From an uncultured Eubacteriales bacterium (GTDB taxonomy: Bacteria > Bacillota > Clostridia > Oscillospirales > Acutalibacteraceae): DNA of 64,000 bases. The notes beneath the pieces are model-generated. The model did not search any database and was not told the origin of the DNA. It was given only the letters and a program-made list of their open reading frames with translations. Each line of letters begins with the position of its first letter. Positions within the stretch are counted from its first letter, which is position 1. The stretch lies in the NCBI GenBank assembly GCA_934667845.1, contig CAKUMQ010000005.1, forward strand, positions 1-64,000, written 5' to 3'. Below are positions 1-8,205 of the stretch, one piece after another. Both the position numbers and the translations under genes were made by a program.

Positions 1-1
1 G

Positions 2-475
2 GGTATGGCTATGAATGCAGGCGGCGGAATGAATGCGCAAAATCTGTTTGCTATGGGCCAGCAGCAACAGCAGGCGCAGCAGCAAGCCCCGGCTGCTCCC
101 GCAGCACCTGCGGCTGACGGTTGGAAATGCGCCTGCGGCGCAACCGCCACGGGTAAGTTCTGCCCGGAGTGCGGTGCCAAAAAGCCGGAACCCGTGCAGG
201 CAGGCGCATGGAAATGCAAATGCGGCGCCATGGCTACCGGGAAATTCTGTCCCGAGTGCGGCTCTCCGAAACCGGCGGATGCAGATGGATGGACCTGCAC
301 CTGCGGCGCGGTGAATAAGGGTAAATTCTGCCAGAGCTGCGGTGCCAAAAAACCCGAGGGCGCACCGCTCTACCGTTGCGATAAATGCGGCTGGGAGCCG
401 GAGGATCCGACTAATCCGCCGAAGTTCTGTCCCGAATGCGGCGACCCGTTTGATGACGGCGACATCATCGGATGA
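2..475 (+). CDS. zinc-ribbon repeat protein, C-terminal part (SPFH/virion-core-like)
   Basis: The reading frame is open to the window edge, so the N-terminus is missing. What remains is a Gly/Met/Gln-rich linker (about residues 1-35) followed by four CxC/CxxC zinc-ribbon units of the form W-K/T-C-x-C-G...GKFCxxCG, the last in the variant YRCDKCG...PKFCPECG. This architecture is the usual tail of bacterial SPFH-domain 'virion core protein' homologues, in which a band-7 domain precedes a Gln-rich linker and tandem zinc ribbons. The SPFH part itself would lie upstream and is not visible, so the family assignment is inference. The stop overlaps the next start (ATGA at 472-475), implying translational coupling. 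Confidence 0.75.
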   Translation, partial: GMAMNAGGGMNAQNLFAMGQQQQQAQQQAPAAPAAPAADGWKCACGATATGKFCPECGAKKPEPVQAGAWKCKCGAMATGKFCPECGSPKPADADGWTCTCGAVNKGKFCQSCGAKKPEGAPLYRCDKCGWEPEDPTNPPKFCPECGDPFDDGDIIG

Positions 476-1065
476 GGCGAACGGTTATCCTGATAGCGGT
501 CGGTGCAGCGGTGCTGCTTTGCGGCACCCTGCTGTACCGGCATTTTACCCGAACCAAAGGGACAGAAACGGAGCAAAAAATGCAATCGGTGTCGGATACG
601 GCAAAGCTTTATTCGTTTGCCTGGCATCAGTCTGCCGAAAATGCGGACGCCTGCTTTGTATTCTCGTTCGGCGCAGCAGAAGAAACGGAAGCGACGGGAC
701 ATTATCTCAGCTGTACCTTCCGCACGCCGGACGGCGAAGCTGCGGAGCATACGGATGTGCCGGTCACGGATACACAGTGGAGCGAGCTGGAGGCGGCGCT
801 GCGCAGCCTCACGCTTCCTTCCTACGCACCGCCTGACCCGTATCTTATGGACGCAACCGACAGCTGTGTCTTTGGGCAGCTTGACGGATGGTTAAGTTTT
901 CATATTGTATCATATTTTTCCTCTTTTAGAATCAAGCGGCGACTCAGCGAACCAATCCGCCGCTTTTCACTAATTATTCAATATGTGCGTAAGTTGTACC
1001 CAAGCCAATGTCAAGGCCAAGTGCTTGATACATTTTCCATCGCATGGTGCACAGCGTATCGTTAA
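472..1065 (+). CDS. hypothetical single-pass membrane protein, 3' end probably broken
   Basis: The ATG overlaps the stop of the zinc-ribbon gene. The product begins with a short basic stretch and one hydrophobic segment (about residues 4-22, ILIAVGAAVLLCGTLLY), then a soluble region rich in acidic residues; I do not recognise the family. From about residue 140 (base 893) the text changes abruptly: the DNA becomes AT-rich and the protein becomes basic and low in acidic residues up to the stop. I read the last roughly 55 residues as out-of-family sequence read through after a recombination or deletion, so the gene is probably truncated. A hairpin with a short T-run lies inside this tail (934-967). 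Confidence 0.5.
   Translation: MRRTVILIAVGAAVLLCGTLLYRHFTRTKGTETEQKMQSVSDTAKLYSFAWHQSAENADACFVFSFGAAEETEATGHYLSCTFRTPDGEAAEHTDVPVTDTQWSELEAALRSLTLPSYAPPDPYLMDATDSCVFGQLDGWLSFHIVSYFSSFRIKRRLSEPIRRFSLIIQYVRKLYPSQCQGQVLDTFSIAWCTAYR
934..967 (-). terminator. bidirectional intrinsic terminator-like hairpin
   Basis: The arms AAGCGGCG (934-941) and CGCCGCTT (958-965) form an 8-bp GC-rich stem with a 16-nt loop. TTTT follows on the plus strand and TTGATTCT on the minus strand. It lies about 95 bases after the end of the last alpha-mannosidase gene and probably ends the long minus-strand operon. Confidence 0.55.
974..1045 (-). other. possible 23-codon gene remnant
   Basis: On the minus strand an ATG at 1045 opens a 23-codon frame ending at 974, directly before the terminator hairpin (peptide begins MRWKMYQALGLDIGLG). 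It has no clear ribosome binding site. It sits in the AT-rich scar between the two convergent genes and may be the tail of a gene lost when this junction formed. This is weak evidence and no family is recognised. Confidence 0.2.
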
Positions 1066-4000
1066 GCTCGACACACCGTTATCCTTGCACCATAATTTTG
1101 CGGCTTTTGCCAATTTCCGAGCGATGTGTCGACTTCCAGCAGCACTGTTTTGATCTCAAAGGGTCGGAAATCCAGCGCCACGGCATGCTCCGTGACCGGC
1201 AGCGTTTTTTCGGGCGTTTCCATCAGATCCGCCTCCACACAGGCGGACAGCGAAAACGCCGTATGGAGCAGACAAGCCGTCCGCTGATTGTCTGCCTCAT
1301 ACAACCGAACCGCCAGCCGGGAGGAATCCTCTGCCTTTTTCACCGTTTCGATCACGATGTTGTCCGCATCCGTCCACAGAAAAGACAGCGCTGCGGGCAA
1401 AGCACCGCCGCCCGGCGACAGCCGCACGGAATATACGGGGAAATTAAAATCGTATCCTCTCTCCCGCACCCTTGCGGACAAAAACGTTCCCCCGTGCGGA
1501 TAAACGGCATAGGAAAACGTATGCACCTCCTTATCCTGTTCCGGGTTGGGGTAGGTGGCACATCTGAGCAGGGACAGCCGCAAATGGTTCCTGTCTGCGT
1601 CATACCCGTATTTGCAGTCATTCAGCACCGCTAATCCCATCCCGCTGTCGCCCAGATCCGCCCATTTGTGTCCCGACACCTCAAAGCGGGCAAAATCTGC
1701 CAGCGTATTTTTGCATACCGGGCGCTGCAAATAGCCGAAAGGAATATCATATGTACACTGCCCGGCGTTTACGTCGACCGGAAACTCCGCTTTAACAAAC
1801 AGATTCTTTTCCCGCCAATCCACCTCGCACACATAGTCCAGGCGGTCGATATCCGCATAGGCGCAGATATCCTGACGAATGACGGAATCCCGGAAGCGGC
1901 GGATCACCCGCAGCACACAGCGCACCGGTCCGTTTTCCAGCACCTCCACAGACGCCACATCGTCGATCACACGGTACTTTTCCGTATAATACACATTCAC
2001 GTTCCAGGCGTCGTCACACAGCGGCAGATCATCATAAGCCAGCCAGCGGCCGAACACTTCACCGGCGGGAACCAGCTCGCGGCCGGTACGCCTGCACACA
2101 AAGTGCGTAATGTGCATACAGTCGTCAAAGCAGACGGAAAAGAAAGGTGTGTCCAGCCGCTGTGCACTGACCAGAAACGGCGATGCCGCCTGCGTGTTTT
2201 CCTCACAGAGGGTATAACAGCGATACCCTTTGGAGGGCAGCCCCCGGGCAAAGAATATCCGTTTGCCGTCATAAGTCGTCTGCACGGGGATCTGCCGCCC
2301 CTCCCCGTCCCGCAATCCCTCTATCTGCGTATCGCACACCACACAGGTGTCCCGCACAAAGGACAGCGTGTTAAACACCGCCAGACTTTCTTCCGCGCAG
2401 CCGATCTCCTGCGCCAGTCGGTTCAGCGCCCGGTCGAGCATCTCCTTTCCGTCCGCCTGCACCTGCCGATACAGCCTGTCGGAATCCAGATACACCTCTT
2501 TGACCGACGAACCGGGAAGCACATCATGGAACTGATTGAGCAGAATTCTTTTCCAGTTCTCCTCCAGCTTCTCCTGCGGATATTCCGCCATCGTCCCGCA
2601 GACCACGGCACAGACAGCCGCCAAATTTTCCGCATCATGGTACAGGATCTCGCTGTACCGGTTGTAACGCTTGTTACGCGCCTGCGCAGTATACACGCCG
2701 CGGTGATACTCAAAATACAGCTCGCCGTCCCACACGGGCATGTGCGGATGACCGGCAACCTCCTTTTCCAGCCCGGCGAAAAAGCCGGACGCCGTGTCCG
2801 GCACGACCGCGGGGCAGCCGGGAATACCCATGCGAAACCGCTCTGCGTGATCCAGCATCTCCTGCGTCGGACCGCCGCCGCCGTCTCCGTGCCCATAGCA
2901 AAACAGCAGATCCCGGTTAAGATCCTTTTGCTGATACCGTTGCCACGCGCCCAGAACGTATTCCGGCTCGGTCGTTGCATTATAGGTGGTCTGATACGCC
3001 GCACTCATGTCGCCGGCACGGATAGCACAGCCGAAATGGGTCAGCAGCTCCGTGCCGTCTATGCCGCGCCAGTAAAACGTATCGTACGGCGGTTTGTTGA
3101 ATTCGTTCCACGAGAGCTTTGTGGTAAAGAAATAGCGGGTGCCGCTCCGCCTGCAGATCTGGGGCAGGGCGGCGCTGTAGCCGAACACATCCGGCAGCCA
3201 GAGGATCTCATTGTCCACACCGAATTCTTCCCTGAAAAACCGCTTTCCGTACAGAAATTGGCGAACCAGCGATTCGCCGGACACCAAATTGGTATCCGAT
3301 TCGACCCACATGCCCCCCTCCGGCTCCCAACGTCCCTCCCGCACAAACGCTTTGATCTGCGCGTACACGTCCGGCGCATCCTCTTTCACAAACTGATACA
3401 GCTGCGGCTGAGAGGACATAAACAGAAAATCCGGGTTGCGTTTCAGCAAAGAGACCGCCGTGGCAAAGGAACGGGCGGCCTTGTTCCGCGTGACGGCATA
3501 GGTCCAGAGCCACGCCACGTCGATATGTGTGTGCCCGATGCCGTGCAGCACCGGGGCGTTCGCCTCCCGCCGACCGTATAATTCCCCGCGCAGATAGCGG
3601 GAAGCCGCCGAGACCGACTCCCTAAACGCTGCGGAATCCGGTCGTTCTCCCAGCTCCAGCAGGGAAACGGCGCGGTTCAATTTGTCGATGATCTCCACCC
3701 GCTCCCGGCTGTCCGTATCCATCCATGCTGCCGCGCGCAGCGGCACCGTTATATCGGTGTACAGCGCCTCCACCTCGGGACGGCGCACCTGCAAAAAAAG
3801 TCTCATGCGCATTTTCCCGCGGTAATAGAACGCATCCGCCAGCCCCTTGATATGCAGCGTGAAGCTCTCGCCCGCCGCCGCTTCCGTCAGCAGATAGCGG
3901 CGGTGATTGGAGTCCATCCCGCACACGCATTTACCGTCAACAAACAGCTGCAGCTGCGGGCAGCCCCAATGCCACATCCCGCGGTCATCGTAGGGGCAGA

Positions 4001-4295
4001 CCGTCAGCCATATCGCCCTGCCGGAAAACGCCTGCGGAATGCGAAGCGACGTGCGGAACCAGACATATTCCCCCGGTTCCCCCCACGACCCGTTTTCCGT
4101 GTCAAAGGGCCTCCAGTCCAGCACACCGGTGTCGGCGTACAGGCAGTCGCCCCGGGCGTATTCCAGCTCACCGATCGCCTCGTCCGCCACGGCCGCGTAT
4201 TCGGACATCAGCCAGCTGCACGCCTTTTCAATACGGGCGGGCAGCATATACCGCTCCCCGTTACGGTCCACAAACTTTTTGTCAAACTGCGGCAT
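1062..4295 (-). CDS. GH38 alpha-mannosidase (1077 aa)
   Basis: Retaining, metal-dependent alpha-mannosidase of family GH38. The catalytic domain has GHTHIDVAWLW (metal-ligand His255/257 and Asp259) and WLPDVFGYSAALPQI (Asp369, the expected nucleophile). It is preceded by a non-catalytic N-terminal beta region (about residues 1-200) and followed by the usual long C-terminal beta-sandwich domains. There is no signal peptide, so it should act in the cytoplasm on imported mannosides. The start has AAGGAG seven bases upstream. It is the last gene of the 30-kb minus-strand locus. The family-like sequence ends near the motif FRPFEIKTVLLEV; the last roughly 22 residues look like read-through into the junction scar. 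Exact linkage specificity cannot be read from sequence. Confidence 0.93.
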   Translation of the reverse strand: MPQFDKKFVDRNGERYMLPARIEKACSWLMSEYAAVADEAIGELEYARGDCLYADTGVLDWRPFDTENGSWGEPGEYVWFRTSLRIPQAFSGRAIWLTVCPYDDRGMWHWGCPQLQLFVDGKCVCGMDSNHRRYLLTEAAAGESFTLHIKGLADAFYYRGKMRMRLFLQVRRPEVEALYTDITVPLRAAAWMDTDSRERVEIIDKLNRAVSLLELGERPDSAAFRESVSAASRYLRGELYGRREANAPVLHGIGHTHIDVAWLWTYAVTRNKAARSFATAVSLLKRNPDFLFMSSQPQLYQFVKEDAPDVYAQIKAFVREGRWEPEGGMWVESDTNLVSGESLVRQFLYGKRFFREEFGVDNEILWLPDVFGYSAALPQICRRSGTRYFFTTKLSWNEFNKPPYDTFYWRGIDGTELLTHFGCAIRAGDMSAAYQTTYNATTEPEYVLGAWQRYQQKDLNRDLLFCYGHGDGGGGPTQEMLDHAERFRMGIPGCPAVVPDTASGFFAGLEKEVAGHPHMPVWDGELYFEYHRGVYTAQARNKRYNRYSEILYHDAENLAAVCAVVCGTMAEYPQEKLEENWKRILLNQFHDVLPGSSVKEVYLDSDRLYRQVQADGKEMLDRALNRLAQEIGCAEESLAVFNTLSFVRDTCVVCDTQIEGLRDGEGRQIPVQTTYDGKRIFFARGLPSKGYRCYTLCEENTQAASPFLVSAQRLDTPFFSVCFDDCMHITHFVCRRTGRELVPAGEVFGRWLAYDDLPLCDDAWNVNVYYTEKYRVIDDVASVEVLENGPVRCVLRVIRRFRDSVIRQDICAYADIDRLDYVCEVDWREKNLFVKAEFPVDVNAGQCTYDIPFGYLQRPVCKNTLADFARFEVSGHKWADLGDSGMGLAVLNDCKYGYDADRNHLRLSLLRCATYPNPEQDKEVHTFSYAVYPHGGTFLSARVRERGYDFNFPVYSVRLSPGGGALPAALSFLWTDADNIVIETVKKAEDSSRLAVRLYEADNQRTACLLHTAFSLSACVEADLMETPEKTLPVTEHAVALDFRPFEIKTVLLEVDTSLGNWQKPQNYGARITVCRA

Positions 4296-4319
4296 TGTTT
4301 TCTCCTTCCGTAAATCAGA

Positions 4320-4353
4320 CAGGCAGCCAACGCCATAAGGCGTCGGCTGCCTG
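4320..4353 (-). promoter_or_regulatory. intercistronic stem-loop before the GH38 gene
   Basis: Two 15-base arms (4320-4334 and 4339-4353) around a 4-base loop pair completely in the minus-strand RNA if one G-U pair is allowed. The element lies between the stop of the GH76-like gene and the GH38 ribosome binding site. The plus strand has TTTT after the stem, the minus strand does not, so on the transcribed strand it is more likely an RNA-stability or partial-attenuation element than a full terminator. Confidence 0.5.
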
Positions 4354-4371
4354 TTTTCCGGGCGGACCGGA

Positions 4372-5568
4372 TCACATGCCCAGACTTTCCGCCAGCGCGG
4401 CAGCCGCTATCATATGAACAGAGGTCGCGCAGGTCATGATCTTATCGTGTGTCCATCCCATCCGTCCCCAGGGCGTATCCGCGTCGTCCTCCGCCGGTCC
4501 GCTCCACGAAGCGCTGTAATAGCCGTCCGCCGTGCGGGCATTCCGATAGATGGATACCGCCGTATTTTTGATGATCTGCGCGTCCTTTGCCTTATCCGTG
4601 GATAAGGGCATCACTTCCGCGACCCACTCCTGCATAAACGCACAGTTTGTAAAACCGTCTCCGGCATCCACAAACACGCCGTTTCGCACCAGATAAGGGC
4701 AGTCAAACACCGCGCGCAGAGTCTCATACGCGCGCTGCCGGTAGCGGGTGTCGCCCGTATGCGCAAACATACGCATATGTACAGCCGCCATTCCCATCAC
4801 GCCGCCGAGGAAAACCGCGCTGTCCGCTTCCTCCATCACATAGGGACGCAGCCCGTATTCCGGACCTGTGCTGACTTTTTTGCCGATCCGCGCCTTGTTG
4901 TAGCTCATCCAGTACAAAAGGTCGTCGCAATGCCCCTCATATACTGTCCCGTCGTCCAGCACACAGGAGTAGCTCCCGTTGCGCAGCATATGGTTCTCCG
5001 TCCAGGTATACAGCGTAACGGTATCCGCCGTCAGGCTGTCGTCTCCGGAGGCTTTGGCGTAGTCAAATGCCGCCAGCATCGTGCTGGCTACATGCATCAT
5101 CACATTGCGCTCGTTCGGGTCGTCCTTATCATGCGGATACAGCAGGCCGTTGCTTAAGTTCCCGTCCTTCCAGTGATCGTATGTGTGGCGGATCAGGTCG
5201 CCGGCCACCCTGAGCGCATAGGGATCCCGGGTATGCCGGTAAAACGTCAGATAGACCATCGCATCCCACCCGGCATCGTCCTGCGCCCAGTTGGGGCCGC
5301 CCGCCGGAATGACCAGCATCTCATAGGGAAAGCAGCGCTGACAGAACGCCCACTCGGCGGCAATGCGGTCATGGATCTCCGCAAGGCCGCAGGCGCGGTA
5401 CAGGGTATCCAGGGCAAAGACTGCCTGTGCATGATCCCAGAACATATATTGCGTCTGCGCCGGCAGGCCGTTGTCGATCATTTTGAAATGACCGGTCTTT
5501 TCGTCGCCCTCCCACCAATTCCGGATCAGATCCCGATAGGCGGCGCACGCCAGCTCTTTCATCGTCAT
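4372..5568 (-). CDS. GH76-like enzyme, cytoplasmic (398 aa)
   Basis: An (alpha/alpha)6-type protein resembling family GH76 (endo-alpha-1,6-mannanases). The paired acids of the family motif appear as WAQDDAGW (Asp97-Asp98), followed by the family-like pattern of helices and the C-terminal block ADGYYSASWSGPAED. It has no signal peptide. I place the start at the ATG at 5568, with AAGGAG six bases upstream, rather than the in-frame ATG at 5601 inside the preceding gene. It closely resembles the lipoprotein at 9605-11140 (shared blocks YYSASWSGPAED, HVASTMLAAFDY), so the pair looks like a duplication with one copy outside and one inside. GH88/GH105-type (alpha/alpha)6 enzymes are the main alternative but lack the DD pair in this context. 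Confidence 0.8.
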   Translation of the reverse strand: MTMKELACAAYRDLIRNWWEGDEKTGHFKMIDNGLPAQTQYMFWDHAQAVFALDTLYRACGLAEIHDRIAAEWAFCQRCFPYEMLVIPAGGPNWAQDDAGWDAMVYLTFYRHTRDPYALRVAGDLIRHTYDHWKDGNLSNGLLYPHDKDDPNERNVMMHVASTMLAAFDYAKASGDDSLTADTVTLYTWTENHMLRNGSYSCVLDDGTVYEGHCDDLLYWMSYNKARIGKKVSTGPEYGLRPYVMEEADSAVFLGGVMGMAAVHMRMFAHTGDTRYRQRAYETLRAVFDCPYLVRNGVFVDAGDGFTNCAFMQEWVAEVMPLSTDKAKDAQIIKNTAVSIYRNARTADGYYSASWSGPAEDDADTPWGRMGWTHDKIMTCATSVHMIAAAALAESLGM

Positions 5569-5578
5569 TCCCTGCTCC

Positions 5579-6703
5579 TTATTCGCCGCCCAGAAACACA
5601 TCGCGCACCGCTTCGAGATACCCGTAGCCGTTGATATTGTCGGGCTGGAGATAGCTGGACTCCGTCCACTCGTTCCAGCTGTTGACCGTCACCATCTGCG
5701 GCTGATCGGGATGCGCATCCAGATACGCTTTCGCCTCCTCAAATGCTTTTTTCACATTTTCGGGGGTGTCCTCCGTCATGACCGGCGGGTGGTATTTGAT
5801 AAACCGGGGGTTGTTGTCCCAGCCCAGACTGACATGGGGCAGATAGGGCACATGAAACTCCTTTCCGATCTGCTCCCACTGTGCCTTGGCATCCGCCAGC
5901 ACCTCGGGATAGGTGCGGTCTACGTCCACAAAAGCGGTAAAATTATAGTGGGTCACAGAATCTATTTCCAGATAGTCCGCCATCTCGGCAGTGAAATTGA
6001 CGGCATTGCCGTCCACACCGCTCCAGTTGGAGCCGTAAGCGTTCTGCAGAATGATCTGGATATGTATGCCCGGCAATCCGCTGCGAACGCACTCCTCCCG
6101 CAGCCAGCGGAAAGCGTCGCGGGCATTCTCCAGCCCGCCCAGCCCTTTAAGGATATTGGAGAACATATAGATGGAGAACAGGGGCTTGCCGTCCACCGTA
6201 TAGTAGTTCGGCAGGTGAAAATACTTCCCGATCAGCCGCTTGCAGACCCGCTCAAATTCGGGACGGTTCACATCGCCGCGCCAGATGGCGGTATCCTGAT
6301 CCCAGGAGGTACGCACATCCCAGGAGTAGTTGGCGTCGTGGTTTGCCCACATCACATAGAATTTCATCTTATCGTTGTTTTTCGCCTTCAGAAAGCCCTC
6401 GTTGAGACACTGCTCCAGAAAGGGACGGCAGTCAAACCAGTACCAGTCGTAGGCAAAGACGTTGACGCCGTGACGGGAGGCCTCGTTGATCTGGAACTCC
6501 ATCACCGCAGGCTCCGCCTCGTCGGGGCAGCCCCACAGCGGCTTATAATCCCAGTGATAACCGTTCTCCTTGGGCGCAGCCAGACGCGCATTGCGCACCG
6601 TCTGCCACTCGCCGCCCTCCTCGGGCCAGAAAATTTTAGTGCGCGGCTCCTTCCCCGTGTAAGAAGGCCAGACATATGCCGCCACATCGTATTTTTTTGC
6701 CAT
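5579..6703 (-). CDS. GH99-like / WbsX-family glycan hydrolase (374 aa)
   Basis: Belongs to the GH99-like domain family (often annotated 'glycosyltransferase WbsX'). The visible evidence is the N-terminal AAYVWPSYTG, the barrel strand NVFAYDWYWFD, and the C-terminal signature NSWNEWTESSYLQPD. True GH99 enzymes are endo-alpha-mannosidases or mannanases, which suits the neighbours; WbsX relatives occur in polysaccharide loci and their chemistry is less certain. There is no signal peptide or lipobox, so a cytoplasmic site is predicted. The start is supported by TAAGGAG. The stop lies 11 bases before the next gene's ATG. Confidence 0.8.
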   Translation of the reverse strand: MAKKYDVAAYVWPSYTGKEPRTKIFWPEEGGEWQTVRNARLAAPKENGYHWDYKPLWGCPDEAEPAVMEFQINEASRHGVNVFAYDWYWFDCRPFLEQCLNEGFLKAKNNDKMKFYVMWANHDANYSWDVRTSWDQDTAIWRGDVNRPEFERVCKRLIGKYFHLPNYYTVDGKPLFSIYMFSNILKGLGGLENARDAFRWLREECVRSGLPGIHIQIILQNAYGSNWSGVDGNAVNFTAEMADYLEIDSVTHYNFTAFVDVDRTYPEVLADAKAQWEQIGKEFHVPYLPHVSLGWDNNPRFIKYHPPVMTEDTPENVKKAFEEAKAYLDAHPDQPQMVTVNSWNEWTESSYLQPDNINGYGYLEAVRDVFLGGE

Positions 6704-6818
6704 AGATTCCTCTCCTTAAAAAATTTTTATCCTGTATATAGTTATCGGACTGTCGCCCGATAAACGCCGAAACAGATCCGGAAATTTTTGCGGCGGGCTC
6801 CCCCGCTTCGGTGAAGCC

Positions 6819-8165
6819 TCACCCGTAAAAGGAGCCGCAGCGCCAGCCGGTAATTTCTTCGATCACGGGAGCGATCTCTGTCGCCATCATCTGATGACCC
6901 TTCACCCCCGGATGGTTTTCATACCCCGTGCCGCCGTAGGCGCCCTGATATTTAAGCGGCACAAAATAAACGTCCCCGATCCCCTCAGACGACAATCCCG
7001 GAATAAACGCCTCCAATGCATCGCGGAAGCGGTAATTCATGATACCGTAAGCCCACACGATCTTCGTCTTCGGATAATGCGTGCGCACCAACCGAACATA
7101 TTCCCGGACACCGGCTAAAAAATCGCTTTCCGATACCCGGGCGGCATCATCGTTTGTTCCGAGATTGATCACCACCACATCCGGCACCCAGGAAAAATCA
7201 TATTCCGCCGATCGGTTTATCCGGTAATTGTCGTGGGTAAAGACCTCCCTCATGATCCCCGGCTCGGTTTTTCCGTTCTCCGAAAGCCGTTTGCAGACTG
7301 CCTGCCCGGAAAGTGCCAGAACCTGGCTCTCTGCCGAAAATGCCGTCGACAGCAGCGCCTCGTACGTTTTCAGCCCGTCCTGCAGACAGGTGTTTCCGTC
7401 GATCGTTTCGTTCACCGTACCGATTCCGGCGGTAATGGAATCCCCGATGAACAGGATCCGGCGCTTCGGCTTTTTCGGCGGTGTATAAAACCGTCCGTTT
7501 TCGGATGTGGACAGTGAAATGATGCTCTGCACGGTATACCCCTCGGAGGATTTCTCCATCCGCACCGTATGGATCCCCTTGCCCAGATCCCGCACCAGGG
7601 TAACCTCCCCTGGCCCGGACACGCAGATCAGCTTCGGCCGGTCGCCGTCCACCGTGATATTCCAGAATTGATTTCCCTGTCCGCTTCCGAATTCGGCGGT
7701 CAGCCGATCGCCCTCGAAGGTGACTTCAAAGCCGGAATTTGTCCAGCTGAACCCGGGTACAGAGGCATACGCCCTGCCGCTCCACAAAATGCGGCCGTAC
7801 AGGTTTACCGGCGACTTATCCGTAAAATCAATGCGGTTCTTTCCCGCGCTCTCCGTTTGGGCTGTCGTACGGACAGCGGCGGCTGTGGCTTTCGCCGTAG
7901 TTCTCCCGACAGAGGCAGACGATACCGGTGCCTCGGTATCCGTACCGGCGGACGCCGCACGCTCCGTCCCGGCCGTTGTCCCCGCCGTATGCTCCGCATT
8001 CGTCGGGCCGACAGTCTCCCCCGTTCCGTCCGTGGCGGCGGAAACAGCGCTGCTTTCCGCCGTCGGGCTGCTGCCGTCCGACCCGTTCTGACATGCCGTT
8101 AATGTAACCGGCAGGCTGCATACAAGCAAAAACGGTATGATAACCGTCATGATCTTTCTCATCAT
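6819..8165 (-). CDS. CE2-like SGNH carbohydrate esterase lipoprotein (448 aa)
   Basis: Lipobox LTAC with Cys25, then a Ser/Thr/Ala-rich linker (about 26-110), a jelly-roll domain beginning near NLYGRILWSG, and an SGNH hydrolase domain. SGNH block I is GDSITAG (Ser243), block III is INLGTNDD, and the C-terminal His motif is ENHPGVKGHQ (His418). This two-domain layout is that of family CE2 acetyl esterases, which remove O-acetyl groups from sugars such as mannose-containing glycans. It should be anchored outside the membrane. It is paralogous to the next upstream gene, and the linkers are nearly identical at DNA level. An ATG three bases downstream is an equally possible start. Confidence 0.85.
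   Translation of the reverse strand: MMRKIMTVIIPFLLVCSLPVTLTACQNGSDGSSPTAESSAVSAATDGTGETVGPTNAEHTAGTTAGTERAASAGTDTEAPVSSASVGRTTAKATAAAVRTTAQTESAGKNRIDFTDKSPVNLYGRILWSGRAYASVPGFSWTNSGFEVTFEGDRLTAEFGSGQGNQFWNITVDGDRPKLICVSGPGEVTLVRDLGKGIHTVRMEKSSEGYTVQSIISLSTSENGRFYTPPKKPKRRILFIGDSITAGIGTVNETIDGNTCLQDGLKTYEALLSTAFSAESQVLALSGQAVCKRLSENGKTEPGIMREVFTHDNYRINRSAEYDFSWVPDVVVINLGTNDDAARVSESDFLAGVREYVRLVRTHYPKTKIVWAYGIMNYRFRDALEAFIPGLSSEGIGDVYFVPLKYQGAYGGTGYENHPGVKGHQMMATEIAPVIEEITGWRCGSFYG
7939..8054. repeat. linker repeat copy 1
   Basis: About 115 bases encoding the Thr/Ala/Gly linker (...DGTGETVGPTNAEHTAGTTAG...) that recur almost unchanged at 9371-9489 in the paralogous esterase gene, whereas the catalytic domains of the two genes have diverged much more. 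Confidence 0.85.
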
Positions 8166-8205
8166 TCACACACCCAACTGACTGTTTCCCGTCATTCGGA
8201 AAACG

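Noticed and set aside
1668..3581. Long plus-strand open frame opposite the first GH38 gene
   Set aside because: It is antisense to a gene with all catalytic motifs, lacks a ribosome binding site and has His/Arg/Gln-rich shadow composition.
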